A DNA stretch of 64,000 bases from Mycogone perniciosa. Its lineage: Eukaryota; Ascomycota; Sordariomycetes; Hypocreales; Hypocreaceae. A program made the translations under genes and the position numbers. This document shows, one piece after another, positions 34,122 through 44,414 of the stretch; position 1 is the first letter of the stretch; every line of letters begins with the position of its first letter. The notes beneath the pieces are model-generated. The model saw only the letters and a program-made list of their open reading frames with translations, was not told where the DNA came from and did no database searches. The stretch covers positions 1-64,000 of the forward strand of contig JAOALB010000051.1 in the NCBI GenBank assembly GCA_025331125.1. Direction: 5' to 3'.

Positions 34122-35195
34122 TCAATTCGCCTTGAGAACTCCTGAGCCCTGCTCAATCTCAAAGAGCTGGGGCACGAGATCTCTCAGACTCTCATCCAGA
34201 CTCCTCCACTTGATGCCCAGCACTTCGTCCGTCTCGGCGGTGTCAACCTGATAGTGCATATGCTGCTCCCTTCGCCCAGGCTCGCCGATCGGGATTCTAT
34301 CTCTGTACTTGGGCAGCAGCTGCCGGCTCACATCTGCCAGCTCCTGGTTGCAGTATGCGCCCTTGGCAAGCATATATCGGCCGCCCCCGGCTTCCGGAAC
34401 CAACAGAGCCTGGACGTGCGCTTCTGCCACATCCCGAACATCCACCCATATCGGTCCCTTGGTTGGCGGTACGGCGGCGTCCCTGCCGGCCGAGACGACA
34501 GCCCATACGAGACGGTTGCTCGTGTTGATCTCCGAGATGGTTTTGGGCCTTGATCCCTGAAGAAACGGTCCAAACACCATCCCCGGACACAGGCTAACGA
34601 GATCGAATCCAAGTCCCCTCCGTTCCATAAACCTCCATGCCGCCTTCTCCGCCGCCGTCTTGCTCGCACGATATGCCAAGGGCGCGTTGTCTGCGCTGGC
34701 ACCGTCCTCGTAGGTCAAGGGGCTCCAGTCACGGGCTGTGTACGTCTTTTCAGGGCATAGACCGGCCGAGGCATCATATATGCAGGCAAAGCTGTTTGTG
34801 TGGACAACTCTCCTGACGCTCTTCATCCTTGCAGCAGCCTCGAGGATGGCTGTTGATCCTTGGACCGCGGGAATCATCATTTCCTTCTCGAAGTTCGTCA
34901 TACCGTAGCTGAATGGCGCAGCCAGATGGAATATGGCTTTCGGTGATAGAAGTTCAAGGGCGGCGATGTAGCTTTGAGGGTCTGTAATGTCTGCGATAAC
35001 CACAACATCCAATCGGGGATGCCAGCCGTGGGTTTTCTTAACGAGCTCGCCCTTCGTGGCACATCTGACGGTTCCGACAACATGGTATCCGTGTTCAAGA
35101 AGGCTAGTAATGCAATGCTGTGCTATGAAGCCGTTGGCACCGGTAACGACAACCAGTGCCGGGGGCTCAATGGTTGGTACGACTTGTGAAGGCAT
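34122..35195 (-). CDS. Extended SDR, Gre2/methylglyoxal-reductase-like NADPH reductase
   Basis: Intronless, 357 aa. NADPH-dependent carbonyl reductase of the dihydroflavonol-4-reductase/Gre2 group. N-terminal cofactor motif VVVTGANGFIAQHCITSLLE (about residues 15-34), then DITDPQSY, IFHLAAPFSYG, VVHTNSFACIYD with the catalytic Ser region, and the active-site YRASKTAAEKAAW. LVSLCPGMVFGPF and GPIWVDVRDVAEAHV are standard family segments. The ATG at 35193-35195 is the first in frame; codons upstream lack an ATG. It lies behind the Zn2Cys6 gene on the same strand and may belong to the same metabolic cluster. Substrate unknown. Confidence 0.92.
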   Translation of the reverse strand: MPSQVVPTIEPPALVVVTGANGFIAQHCITSLLEHGYHVVGTVRCATKGELVKKTHGWHPRLDVVVIADITDPQSYIAALELLSPKAIFHLAAPFSYGMTNFEKEMMIPAVQGSTAILEAAARMKSVRRVVHTNSFACIYDASAGLCPEKTYTARDWSPLTYEDGASADNAPLAYRASKTAAEKAAWRFMERRGLGFDLVSLCPGMVFGPFLQGSRPKTISEINTSNRLVWAVVSAGRDAAVPPTKGPIWVDVRDVAEAHVQALLVPEAGGGRYMLAKGAYCNQELADVSRQLLPKYRDRIPIGEPGRREQHMHYQVDTAETDEVLGIKWRSLDESLRDLVPQLFEIEQGSGVLKAN

Positions 35196-36639
35196 CTTGA
35201 AGAAGCTAAGTGATGTTCTGAACACACGTCAGCAAGGGGCCAACATTGAGCTGTCTGTGTTGAAACTGGACTTGGGGAGTGAGGAGAGGGGAGATCAATA
35301 ATAAAAGAACTCAGCGTCATCCCTCCCTACACAGGCCATCCAGTACTAGGAGGCCAGGCCTGCTGGCCAAGTTCAAGCTTATCCGGCTTTAAAAGTCGCA
35401 CCCACTCCACCACCCACTTCTGGAAGGACAAGGTGATGAAGCTTGGCAGAGCACCGGATCTTATCGGCTCCCAAGCTGCCGGCGCCAGGCGACAGCGGAG
35501 CTGAGCCAAACGGTCCTGCAGCCGTCGCAAAGCTTCTTTCGAACGAACGCTGCTTTTCGAGGCGCGCCTCCGATGTGGGGCCTCGGACAAAACCCGGTGC
35601 CGGGCGCCGGCGAAGGCCTCCGGGTGGACCGTTGGGAAAATATGGGTTGAAAGCCCTGTGAAACAGTGTCTAGTACGGAGTAGTATTGAGACGATGATGT
35701 TTCGGCTCCGCTCTCCTGATGGTTGATGGGTATTGCACGGTAACATCGAATTCGCCCAAGTTAACCCACATTAGCCCGACTCCCAGAACTAGTACTACCA
35801 CTACCATCATCCGGACAACGGGATACAGCAGCTTATGGATATACCGTCTCGTATTAATACTCTCCGTGCTTCGTACGGAGTAATATTACGACGACTACGT
35901 ACGACTACTGCTACTACTCCTAGTAGTATCCTCCAGTTTAATCGAGGACAACGTCTTTCAGTCCCCGCTTTCTCCACTTCTATCGTACAACATACATCCT
36001 CGTGCTATTTGACTACTAGTATTTACTCCCCTCGACTGTCTCAAGTGGCGGCTCCATGGACGTTTGGCCGTTATTAGCGCCCTGAGCGCCCATGGCCGCG
36101 GATGAACTGGCTCTCAATAGCCAGGGGTCACGTCACAATCTCTGCACGTTGTGCCTATGGACTGCTTCGTACGGAATTAAATCCGTCATCTACCTTCGGC
36201 GTCTTCCGTCACGGCCGAAACAACAACGTCATTGGCAGAGGGAACACAATCAACTGTACGAAGTGGTCGCGGCTGCAGATACGGCTGCTGCAGGCATGCT
36301 TCAATGTATCATAAATAGGCTGTGCTCTGCTTCGGGCGTGGTACGAAATTCACAAGGTGACGTGACGGACAATCTTCGCTGTAATAGTAATTACATATCG
36401 CCGTCGCAAAGCCGGGTGGTGCAGCCCACGCCGCGGTTCAGCGTCTCGGACAACACGTATATTGACTATCGCGAACGGCAGTCCTGCTAATGTCATCAAA
36501 CCAACTCAACTCCGCTGATCGGGATTCATATTCCATCCGGAACACAGCCAACAGAGGATGTACTTCTACCGATCAGATAAGGAATCATACGAAGTACGGG
36601 GTACGCCGATCAAAGCCTAGTCCGCCAGGCCTTATTCTG
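35196..36639. other. Intergenic, motif-rich
   Basis: No supported gene. A minus frame at 35327-35746 (139 codons) has no known domain and is not called. 9-mers at 35674 and 35874; TAGTAC/TACTAG-rich DNA at about 35790-36020. Confidence 0.45.
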
Positions 36640-37690
36640 AAGCATATACTCCGTATGCAACACCACGCTATTGGTGAGTCCGTCGGATGGGAGAGCCATA
36701 ATATGCATTACCCTACATACTGTAACGTCAATCCTCAGACAATGCGCCCTTGTGTAGTAGTACACAGGATGGAAAGCCGGGTTCGTCCCGTCAGGCTGAT
36801 CATCCTCCACTGCCGTCGCGTCAATCTCGCCCTTATTGATCACCTCCAGCTTAGCAGTACTGTTACAATGATGGATCCGCCGGCGACATCAAAGACTGTG
36901 ATCTTGGCTGGCAGATATCTGGGCTTATCGTGGGCCTAGAACATTTACGAGCCAATGATGGCGATGGGGAACGTGATGATGATCATGGCACTGCTTGCTA
37001 CTTTCGTACAACCCTGCGTGTCCGCAAGGGGAGCAACGTCAAACATGGTGAGGTATATGCCAGCCAACGCTCCGGCGTTGGTTCAAAGGACATGAGACAT
37101 GTACTGATGAGTGTGGGGACTGGGAGAGCTATGATGCTCAGCCAACGAGGTGAGTTACAATAGATGGCATGTTCAGCAGTGCAGGTATCTTAGGTGATTT
37201 GCAAAACACAATGCCGGAGGGAATCGCTATCAGAATGGCGCTTAGAAACTGCACCCATACTTGGAGAGCCTGGAGCGTCTCCCAAATTCCCGACATACGG
37301 AAGACCTTCTCCCCTGCGCCGGCTTGGTCTCTTACCAAAGTTTCCTTGTCCAGAGCCTTGTCCACAGTACTAAATTTCCATCCGCGGCGTAGCCTGTCTC
37401 TCGGTATACCGCTTCGACGGAAGCATGACCAGAGCCGGTGTGATGACAGCCTCAAACACACCAAGCACGGTTCGCGCAGCAGCCGCACTAGCAAAGTTTG
37501 CGTCTCAGCTGTGCAACAGACGATAACGCCGAAGGGGAAAACATTAAATCCCGTGACTTTTTTGATGGAGAACTTCTGAATCAAGTATCCCTGTGGCAAC
37601 TCGGCGACGACATAGTCGATGAAGACGGTGGCCATCCAGGCGGAGTCTGCAGTCCAGCTCGAAGGAGGATTAAGTATACGACAAATTGAT
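36640..37690 (-). pseudogene. Decayed Dal5-type MFS permease
   Basis: Remnants of an anion:cation symporter in family order on the minus strand. AWMATVFIDYVVAELPQGYL and GFNVFPFGVIVCCTA are near 37650-37510. RTVLGVFEAVITPALVM follows in another frame at about 37475-37420. VWVQFLSAILIAIPSGIVF and LLNMPS are at about 37250-37160. YLPAKITVFDVAGGS with the NPAFHPVY-type C-terminal tail lies at 36930-36770. Several frameshifts, stops and a loss of about 150 codons after the VFEAVITP segment make it non-functional. It differs in sequence from the partial intact permease at the window start. A 9-mer motif lies at its 3' end (36647-36655). Confidence 0.75.
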
Positions 37691-39257
37691 TGAGTGCCTG
37701 CAGATTCTAGATGCCGATTGGAAGAAAATTGGATGATACAACCCGTAGCAGATAATTGATATTAAAAAGATTCTAATTAATATACTCCGTATAGGATGAC
37801 GATTCATATGCCGTGCTATGTCCCGGTCGTTTCCTCCATATCCATGCCTCATAGAGCTGAAATGTTACTCGTATCGAGACCATTCCAGGGCCTGCATCAT
37901 AAATGTAGCCCTAGAGAATAAAACTACTCTATAATTACGACATGGACAGGAAATCACCCGATGTACGAGCAAAAACAACGGACCGAAGCTATGCAGTCGG
38001 AATATTCGGCGCGATGCTTCCTTTCCTGATCGCCCTGCAGTGTTTAAAATTGCCTGCAGGTCAGACACGGCTGACGAGCTCTACGAGTAGTATTCCCATC
38101 TCCCTACAGCATTGTACGTAAAACCCATCGCAAGTAAGGTTGATATCGGAACAGCGCAGCCAATAATCCCAGTCCTTGAGACAGTTGTGTTGATGAAGTT
38201 ACATCAAACATGAGGTCATAGCAACGACTTCGGCCTAACGCTAAAGAGCCGAGACATTGATATCTCCTTTGTCACCTCTTTGCCATGAACAAACAATGCT
38301 GCTCGAATCAAAAGCCATAAGTTATGGGCTCTTCATTAGTGTCGTGTCACTCCAACAAATCTCTGGGAGGGCGAAAGGGTCGGCGATAATGCGGCCGTCG
38401 CAAATCCCCGTTCCCTGGACCGCCGCGCGCTTTGTCCCGCGGATCCGGACTTTTTGTTTATTTGTATTGAAAGACACAATAGTACAACACAACAAAATAC
38501 ACATCACATCACACGTCTTGACTTCTCTTCTCTTCCCGCACTTCTGAGACCTTGGGGTTTCTCCATATTAGCAGACACCAGGACGCGTGCGGTTGGTCGT
38601 ACCAGACCATCGTGACTCTCAAGCTGCATCAAAGCACATACACACACACACACACACACCACATTCAGATGCCCACTCCACCTCCACTTTACTCTACCTT
38701 GACGACGCAGAGGCCGCCGGCTGGGGAAAAAAAAAGGAAATTCCTCAAATAGTAGACTCCAGCCGCAAATAACAAAAACATGCCACACAGATTCTGACCT
38801 TTGGATGTGTGTAGAGTACGGAGCACAAGACCGAGTACGTACATACACATATCGATCGAATCGTTGCATTTCTACTGTTTCCGACGGCCACAACCTCCAA
38901 GTATCCGACTTTACCTTCATCTAAGACATAATAAGTACTGCTACGGAGTTAAGGCGGTCTATACCCGCCTGACCTGGCCCCTTCAACGGATTCTCCCGAA
39001 GTCAAAGACCACTTATAAGACACATCACAGACCAACCATTTCACTGCCAATGAATACTAGTACCAAGGAACAAATAGGGGAGCGCCACTGCGCGGTGTTT
39101 GCCCGTACATCTTCTTCTGGTCCTCAAATGGTTCATTTTTATCTGCTCCCACTGGCAGCAAGTGGAAGCAGTAGATTACTTGTATACACATTTGTATCCC
39201 CCCAGTCGTCGACCCCAACCCAGACATCCAATAAAACACTTGAAAGCAGCACCAATT
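37691..39257. other. Intergenic, no gene seen
   Basis: 9-mer at 37783-37791, a (CA)n run at 38641-38659, an A run near 38727. A long plus frame from 38801 has low-complexity composition and overlaps the monooxygenase remnant; not called. Confidence 0.5.
38638..38660. repeat. (CA)n microsatellite
   Basis: About ten CA units. Confidence 0.9.
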
Positions 39258-40052
39258 GCCATGTCGGCCTCTATCAATACCCAAGAAACTTCTTTTCCCC
39301 CTCTTCCTTCCTTCTTTCCCCTCTCATAATATCGCCATCATCAGATCCGACCTCGGCGGTTTGTCTGCCGTCTCCCTCTACCGTGCCTACCGTCGACTAA
39401 CGATCTGACTTTGGTGGAGAGGCTACCGCATCCCTCTCCGTTGCCTCCGGACTACAACAAGTTCCATCGGATCGATCCCTATCAGCATGAGAAGACTGTG
39501 GCAACCATGGAAAAGGGCGACAGTGCCCCTGCCCAGCCCAAGGTCCGGCACAAAGCCGTCGAGTTGGATCCTATCGAGAACGACATCGAGGCATTTCACC
39601 ATGTCATCCCAAGCATAACTTGATTGACGTCTTGCGTTTGTTACCAGTGTATCATTCACGTTATAATCTCCGCCAGCTAGACCTCCAAAAGTTCGTTTGA
39701 CCAGGTTTTGGAGTGTCAAGAAAATATCATCATGAGCCCATGTTTCGACCACAGCGTCGGCAGTTGTGACGGCGTCTACCCAGTCGAGAAGAACAGCCTG
39801 GAAGAAAACGTTTGGGACATCTCTACAGCGCAACCCTTACCTTTACTGGGTCAAGGCCCGTTGCTGTGTGCTAGGAGATGGCGTACATCCGATGACGCCG
39901 GATCAATCAACGGGCGCATGGCCATTGAAGATGCAGGGGCCCTTGGGGTTCTCTTCGCAGTCCAGTACGCTCATTCGTCCATCTCCCAAAAGCTTCAGTC
40001 AGCTCTAGGAGCAAGAAGGCAAGCCGAGTGCAACTTGAGTGCAGGAGAGTAA
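39258..40052 (+). pseudogene. Decayed FAD-dependent monooxygenase (salicylate-hydroxylase-like)
   Basis: Pieces in family order but different frames. The FAD N-terminus reads NIAIIRSDLGGLSAVSLYRA at about 39329-39388, where IAIIGxGLGGLSA is expected. A middle piece, YNKFHRIDPYQHEKTVAT through VRHKAVELDPIEND, is at 39450-39590; it matches the HRVDLH...VDPE region of such enzymes. The second FAD motif, VKARCCVLGDGVHPMTPDQS, is at 39845-39910. MAIEDAGALGVLF then continues after a one-base shift at about 39920. Conserved residues are lost and large parts are missing, so no enzyme can be made. It lies 240 bp from the 3' end of the twin-zinc-cluster regulator, perhaps an old target gene. Confidence 0.7.
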
Positions 40053-40290
40053 TGCCAACGACCTATCGGGAAACCCAATTTTTGAAGGGTCTCTGGGTAT
40101 GATATATTCCCACGTGGCATTCCGAGTAGAGAAGTCTAGGAGCTTTCCTTGAACCTTAACTGTTCACTCCTGCATCTTGTACTTCGGCAGTGCCGATTCG
40201 CCAGTCGTTTCCACCAGCCAGTTACTGGTATCTTTTGGAAGTCACTAAAGAACACACGTCCAATGTTTTCTTCAGTGGAGCTGGGGTTGT

Positions 40291-42123
40291 TCAGAATACA
40301 GCTAGTCCATGCATCTCCTCGTATCGGATGCGGGCCCAGTTGACGATTGCACCTGTGCCCTCAGTCTGGTCCCTCATCCTCCATACACGCTCCACCAAAT
40401 CCCTAGCGTTGTATATATAGCCGAAGCCGCACGTGCGCTCCATGACCATGAGGCGATCATGTATAATAAGCCGCTGCTCCGTCGTCCAGCATGCCCCTCC
40501 AGCCATGACAAGAGGGAACAGCAGGCAGGTTTCAAGTGGACTTCCATAGCGGATCTTTTGCACCGAGTCCAATATGCCGTCAACGTTGGTGACGACTTTA
40601 GGGTCATTCAATTCATACCCCTCTACGATCTGATGCAGCCGTAACCTAATGGCACATTCAAAGGCCATGGTCGCGTGTAAGACATCATCGCTGGCTGGCA
40701 TGATGGTCCAGGCAGCACGGGACGTTCCACCGTATTCAATGGACCAATTGTTGATGCGTTCTTCCACCCTCGCGGCCTCCTCGCGGAATGCGGTCTCGGA
40801 TGCACGATCAACACGAGTTTTCCGCTTGTCTGCAAGGGTATTGATCACGTCGACCAGATGGAAAAGCTCCTTGGGTATTCCGTAAACTGCCGAATCTTCC
40901 TCGTCCGGAGAGGCGGTCAGACGGTCCAATGTAGCAGCCTCTTGCTCATCTTCACCCATCAGCGGCGGCTTACATGTCGATGTAGTGGCAGCCGAGTCGA
41001 GGAACCGGGCAAGTCGCACGAGAAACTTGTAATGGCCGGTCATTGTCTCTCCTTGATGGTTCATAAGAGTCGTTAGTAGTCTCTTGGCCCCCTTAATATG
41101 GAGTTTCCACCCTTCGCTAGTACCGTCAAACAACTCCGTCATGCACATCAACAGACTGCTGACAAGAGCAATGTCCGCAGTGGTTTTGTCAACGTGCGGC
41201 AGTAGCATAGCAAGAGACTGTGTTGCCTTGCTCTGATGGTACAGCCCGCGATCAGCCAGCTGGGGTTGCAGTTTGCGCCAATGATTGGCCGACAAAGCCA
41301 AGACGCAATGCAGGACTAGATCATTGGATCCGGCCAGGGGGAGGAGATAGCTGTTGTAGGGATTAGAAGCCGAAGCTCTCCGAGACAGTAGGGAGGAGAC
41401 AATGGTCGTGAAGTGATTAAGCAGGGCCCTATCCTGCGGGGAAGACAGCTGCGGGAGCAACTGGGGGATGTAGACAGACAGACTTGACATGGCGCCGGAA
41501 TCGACAGACTCGTGCGGGCTACCGTAGCTGCTGATTGGGGTGACGGACTCGAGCCAGCCCGTTGTGGACGAACTTGTCACTTCCCAGGGCAAGCCTTCAG
41601 AAGCGATCTCCAGTTCAAAGTCACTTCCTCCTCCAGTCGATGCAGGGGCCATGTTGAAGTGGTGATCCACGGAGTAGTTGCTGCTACTGGATGAGCTCAG
41701 GGCCGGACTGCGACTGCCCCTGATGGCGATGTCTGTCGTCGTGACATCCATTATATCCAACTCCTTCTTTGGGATATCCTTTGGCGGCGTCGATGCAGAC
41801 GGCGACATGGATGCAGCCGCAGCCTTATCCTTGGGGCGCTCGGGAGGCCATGCACAGTCGAGGCATAAGCGTCTGCAGTCGCCACATCGCGGCTTCGTCT
41901 CGTCGCACTTCTTCTTGCGGCGCTTGCACATGAGACAGCCCGTCTGGACCCTCCGGATGCGCGCCTTGGGGATGTCGCCGGTTTGCTGGTTCACGGCGCC
42001 GCTGGAGTCGCGTGGCCTGCAGGGCAAGCTCAGACGTACGCATCGCGCGCATGGCAGACTGCCATCGCAGGCTTGTTTAATCTGCGCGCAGCGATGGCAC
42101 ACAGGACGGCTATCGGAGCCCAT
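40291..42123 (-). CDS. Transcription factor with two complete Zn2Cys6 clusters
   Basis: Intronless, 610 aa nuclear regulator. Two zinc clusters lie in tandem. Residues 9-35 (CHRCAQIKQACDGSLPCARC...) follow C-X2-C-X6-C-X5-C-X2-C-X6-C. Residues 63-90 (CLMCKRRKKKCDETKPRC...) follow C-X2-C-X6-C-X6-C-X2-C-X6-C with a strongly basic first loop. The linker between them is basic (KARIRRVQTG). The rest matches the Fungal_trans_2-type regulatory region (ALLNHFTTIVSSLLSRRAS, VLALSANHWRKL, SLLMCMTELFDGTSEGW). The ATG at 42123 is chosen because the longer frame upstream begins with a GTG, not an ATG. Neighbours are an esterase, a monooxygenase and a dead monooxygenase, so a local catabolic or biosynthetic role is possible. 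Confidence 0.92.
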   Translation of the reverse strand: MGSDSRPVCHRCAQIKQACDGSLPCARCVRLSLPCRPRDSSGAVNQQTGDIPKARIRRVQTGCLMCKRRKKKCDETKPRCGDCRRLCLDCAWPPERPKDKAAAASMSPSASTPPKDIPKKELDIMDVTTTDIAIRGSRSPALSSSSSSNYSVDHHFNMAPASTGGGSDFELEIASEGLPWEVTSSSTTGWLESVTPISSYGSPHESVDSGAMSSLSVYIPQLLPQLSSPQDRALLNHFTTIVSSLLSRRASASNPYNSYLLPLAGSNDLVLHCVLALSANHWRKLQPQLADRGLYHQSKATQSLAMLLPHVDKTTADIALVSSLLMCMTELFDGTSEGWKLHIKGAKRLLTTLMNHQGETMTGHYKFLVRLARFLDSAATTSTCKPPLMGEDEQEAATLDRLTASPDEEDSAVYGIPKELFHLVDVINTLADKRKTRVDRASETAFREEAARVEERINNWSIEYGGTSRAAWTIMPASDDVLHATMAFECAIRLRLHQIVEGYELNDPKVVTNVDGILDSVQKIRYGSPLETCLLFPLVMAGGACWTTEQRLIIHDRLMVMERTCGFGYIYNARDLVERVWRMRDQTEGTGAIVNWARIRYEEMHGLAVF

Positions 42124-42520
42124 GGCGACACCGTGATGACCCTCGGGATCCTCTCTCACTCCCGGGGGGGTTTGCCTTCGTCGATTGCAGTTGAATGTGT
42201 GGGTTCGGTCCCCGATCCGGATACCCGTTTCTCTCTCGCGATCCGCGCCTCGAGGCTCCCGATGATCGAAGTGTTTAATTTGTGTAAGAAGACGGCGCGA
42301 CCAATGCGTTCAAAGGCTCGATCGATATTGCCTCCGTAACAGCTACAGCGCTGATAATCAGGCCGATTGACGAAATAGTGAGTGGGTTGGAAGACGGGAC
42401 GAAGTTGGGGCCTGGCAGGCGAACTGTTTTTGGACGACGGGACAGAAGCAGAGAGACCATTGGAAGGGAGACCCCGGTAGATAATAAAGTGGCGCCGATC
42501 GGCGCTTATCACCACTTCTG

Positions 42521-42890
42521 TACTCCGTACTCCGTACACTATAATAACGCTAGGATGGGCACATAAGGGTCGGTGGTTACCATCCGCTGGGCGGTACCGG
42601 TAACAGTAACAGTGCTAGCAGGGCAGTCCAGCAGCGGCCTGTTGCCCCGTAAGTGCTGCGCTAGTGGGTAGCCGTACCAGTGTTAACGGCCTGTACTTTG
42701 CTAGTGCTTGTATTATTATAGGCGTGCTAGCTTCGCTGAAACCCTCACTGCCCACTAAGACATTTGCAGCCCGCAGGCACCGCGCCTCCAGACATCGTAA
42801 TACTACTCGTACTTCGTACTCTTACTAGTAGTTGTACTCCGTACTACTAGTACTATTATTACTCCGTATATTACTACCATATACGGAGTA
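42521..42890. repeat. Cluster of five TACTCCGTA/TACGGAGTA copies
   Basis: Two overlapping direct copies at 42521-42536, then 42835-42843, 42860-42868 and the inverted 42882-42890, followed by a further partial CGGAG unit. This is the densest group in the window. Confidence 0.85.
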
Positions 42891-44333
42891 CGGAGCTGCC
42901 TATTCCCTCGTTCGTGAACATAGAGTCTCTCGGTTTAGAACAGCCTTGGCGGCTCGATACGATACTCATGCAGTCTGCTGGTCCCCACACGGCCACAGAG
43001 GTGGAGAGAGGACCAGCATCTGGCCTTTGCCCTTGAAGACGGAAACAGACGTCTGCGCACGGGATGGCGCGCCCGATGTCGAGAGATAGATCCCGCTCTT
43101 TTGACCAAGCAAGACGTGCATCTTTGCTGCTTGGGTGCACATACAGTGCGCTCTACTGTGCAGACAGTCGGGCCGGCTTAATTCTTCGGTTGTTCAGCTG
43201 CACGGTGCACCACACCAAAGAAGATCATGTCTGGTGCTATGCTCGAAACGGATGTCCCAAGGCCGCAATTGGCTGAGACTCCCTGTCAGTGCGCGGTAGA
43301 AACAGGTGAGATGAGTGCTGTTTGGCTGGGAAGAACGGATTTTGACTTGGCCCAGGAGAAGGGAAACCCCGTTGGCCTTTTTGGCTCAACCCAGAGCGGG
43401 CACGGCTGCGACGACGCCACAATATCACGGAATGCCTGACTCGAAAGATCCGTATTCCTTTCGTAACTACTCCCTCGCCCGTGTTGTCCGTACCTAATAA
43501 TAAGCGATACAGATGTCGAGGTATGCGTGCTACAAGATCTCAGGGGTACCGAATTACGAGTGGTAATGCTGCTACGAGTAGGATTTCGTCCGAGCACTAC
43601 GGAGTACAGAGTACTTGGAGGATCGCAGGATACGCTAACACGGCCTTTAGCCATATGGGGTTGAACATGCAGAATCCACCGACCCAGAAAATCTCTGAAC
43701 CCATCCTCTCTTGCGGGATCCTGGCTTCGCTGGGCCGGGGAGGGAAGGGGGGTTGGCTTTTGACAGTGATCGGACTGAAGACGGGAAGACGGAGTCCGAG
43801 GACTTCACCACAAAGGACCTGCGTCTTTAGGGTTACATGGCCTGTATGCCCTGCAGCAATATGAATCAGAATAATCGTTGCGTTGCGCTACATACTCGTA
43901 CTCCTGCTGCGTAATACGGACAGCCTCAACTGCGACGCTCGACGCCGAGTCTTGTCTTCACATGGAAGGTCTAGGCCGTCGTCAATGCCGGTCGTGTGGG
44001 GAGGTCCGAAATAGAGTAGTAGTAGTACTATTAGTAGTAGTATTACTCCGTAATGCAGTATCGAAACGAGCTTGGCATATTATATCCAGGGGAATAATGG
44101 AGATGATGACAGGATGGTGCCGACGCCAATACTTCGTACCGCCAGCTTTTTCGTATTAGATAGCACCGGCAGTTATCGGAGGTTGTCAGCGACGCAAGGA
44201 GAGCGTGTAGGCGGCTGTATGCAGGGCTTGGATAGCTCTGAACGGCAAACAACTGGACATCGTAAGATACCAAGAAAAGTAGAGTATGTAGGGAGAAAGA
44301 GAGATCCAGCACTCCAACTAGAGCTCAGCTCGG

Positions 44334-44397
44334 TTCTTTTTTCCTTCTTTTTTCTTCTTTTTCCTTCTTTTTCCTTCTTTTTTTTCTTTTGTTTTTA
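44334..44397. repeat. Polypyrimidine tract (CTTTTT/CCTTC units)
   Basis: About 64 nt of almost only T and C in TTCCTTCTTT-like units, just beyond the 3' end of the esterase. Confidence 0.9.
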
Positions 44398-44414
44398 CTC
44401 GTACGGAGTACGTT

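Larger units (their letters stand above)
42124..44414. other. Long intergenic stretch rich in the 9-mer
   Basis: No supported gene over 2.3 kb. At least eight 9-mer copies lie at 42521, 42528, 42835, 42860, 42882, 43598, 44044 and 44402. TAGTAG/TACTAC-type short repeats are common. A pyrimidine tract ends the region. Confidence 0.55.

Noticed and set aside
35327..35746. 139-codon minus-strand frame starting with ATG
   Set aside because: No recognisable domain or neighbour logic; could be real but support is too thin.
38801..39400. 199-codon plus-strand frame
   Set aside because: Ser/Pro/Thr/His-rich random-looking translation that overlaps the monooxygenase remnant in another frame.
36640..40052. 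RIP (repeat-induced point mutation) as cause of the two pseudogenes
   Set aside because: No obvious AT enrichment or CpA-to-TpA bias by eye; indels and deletions dominate. A computed RIP index would settle it.
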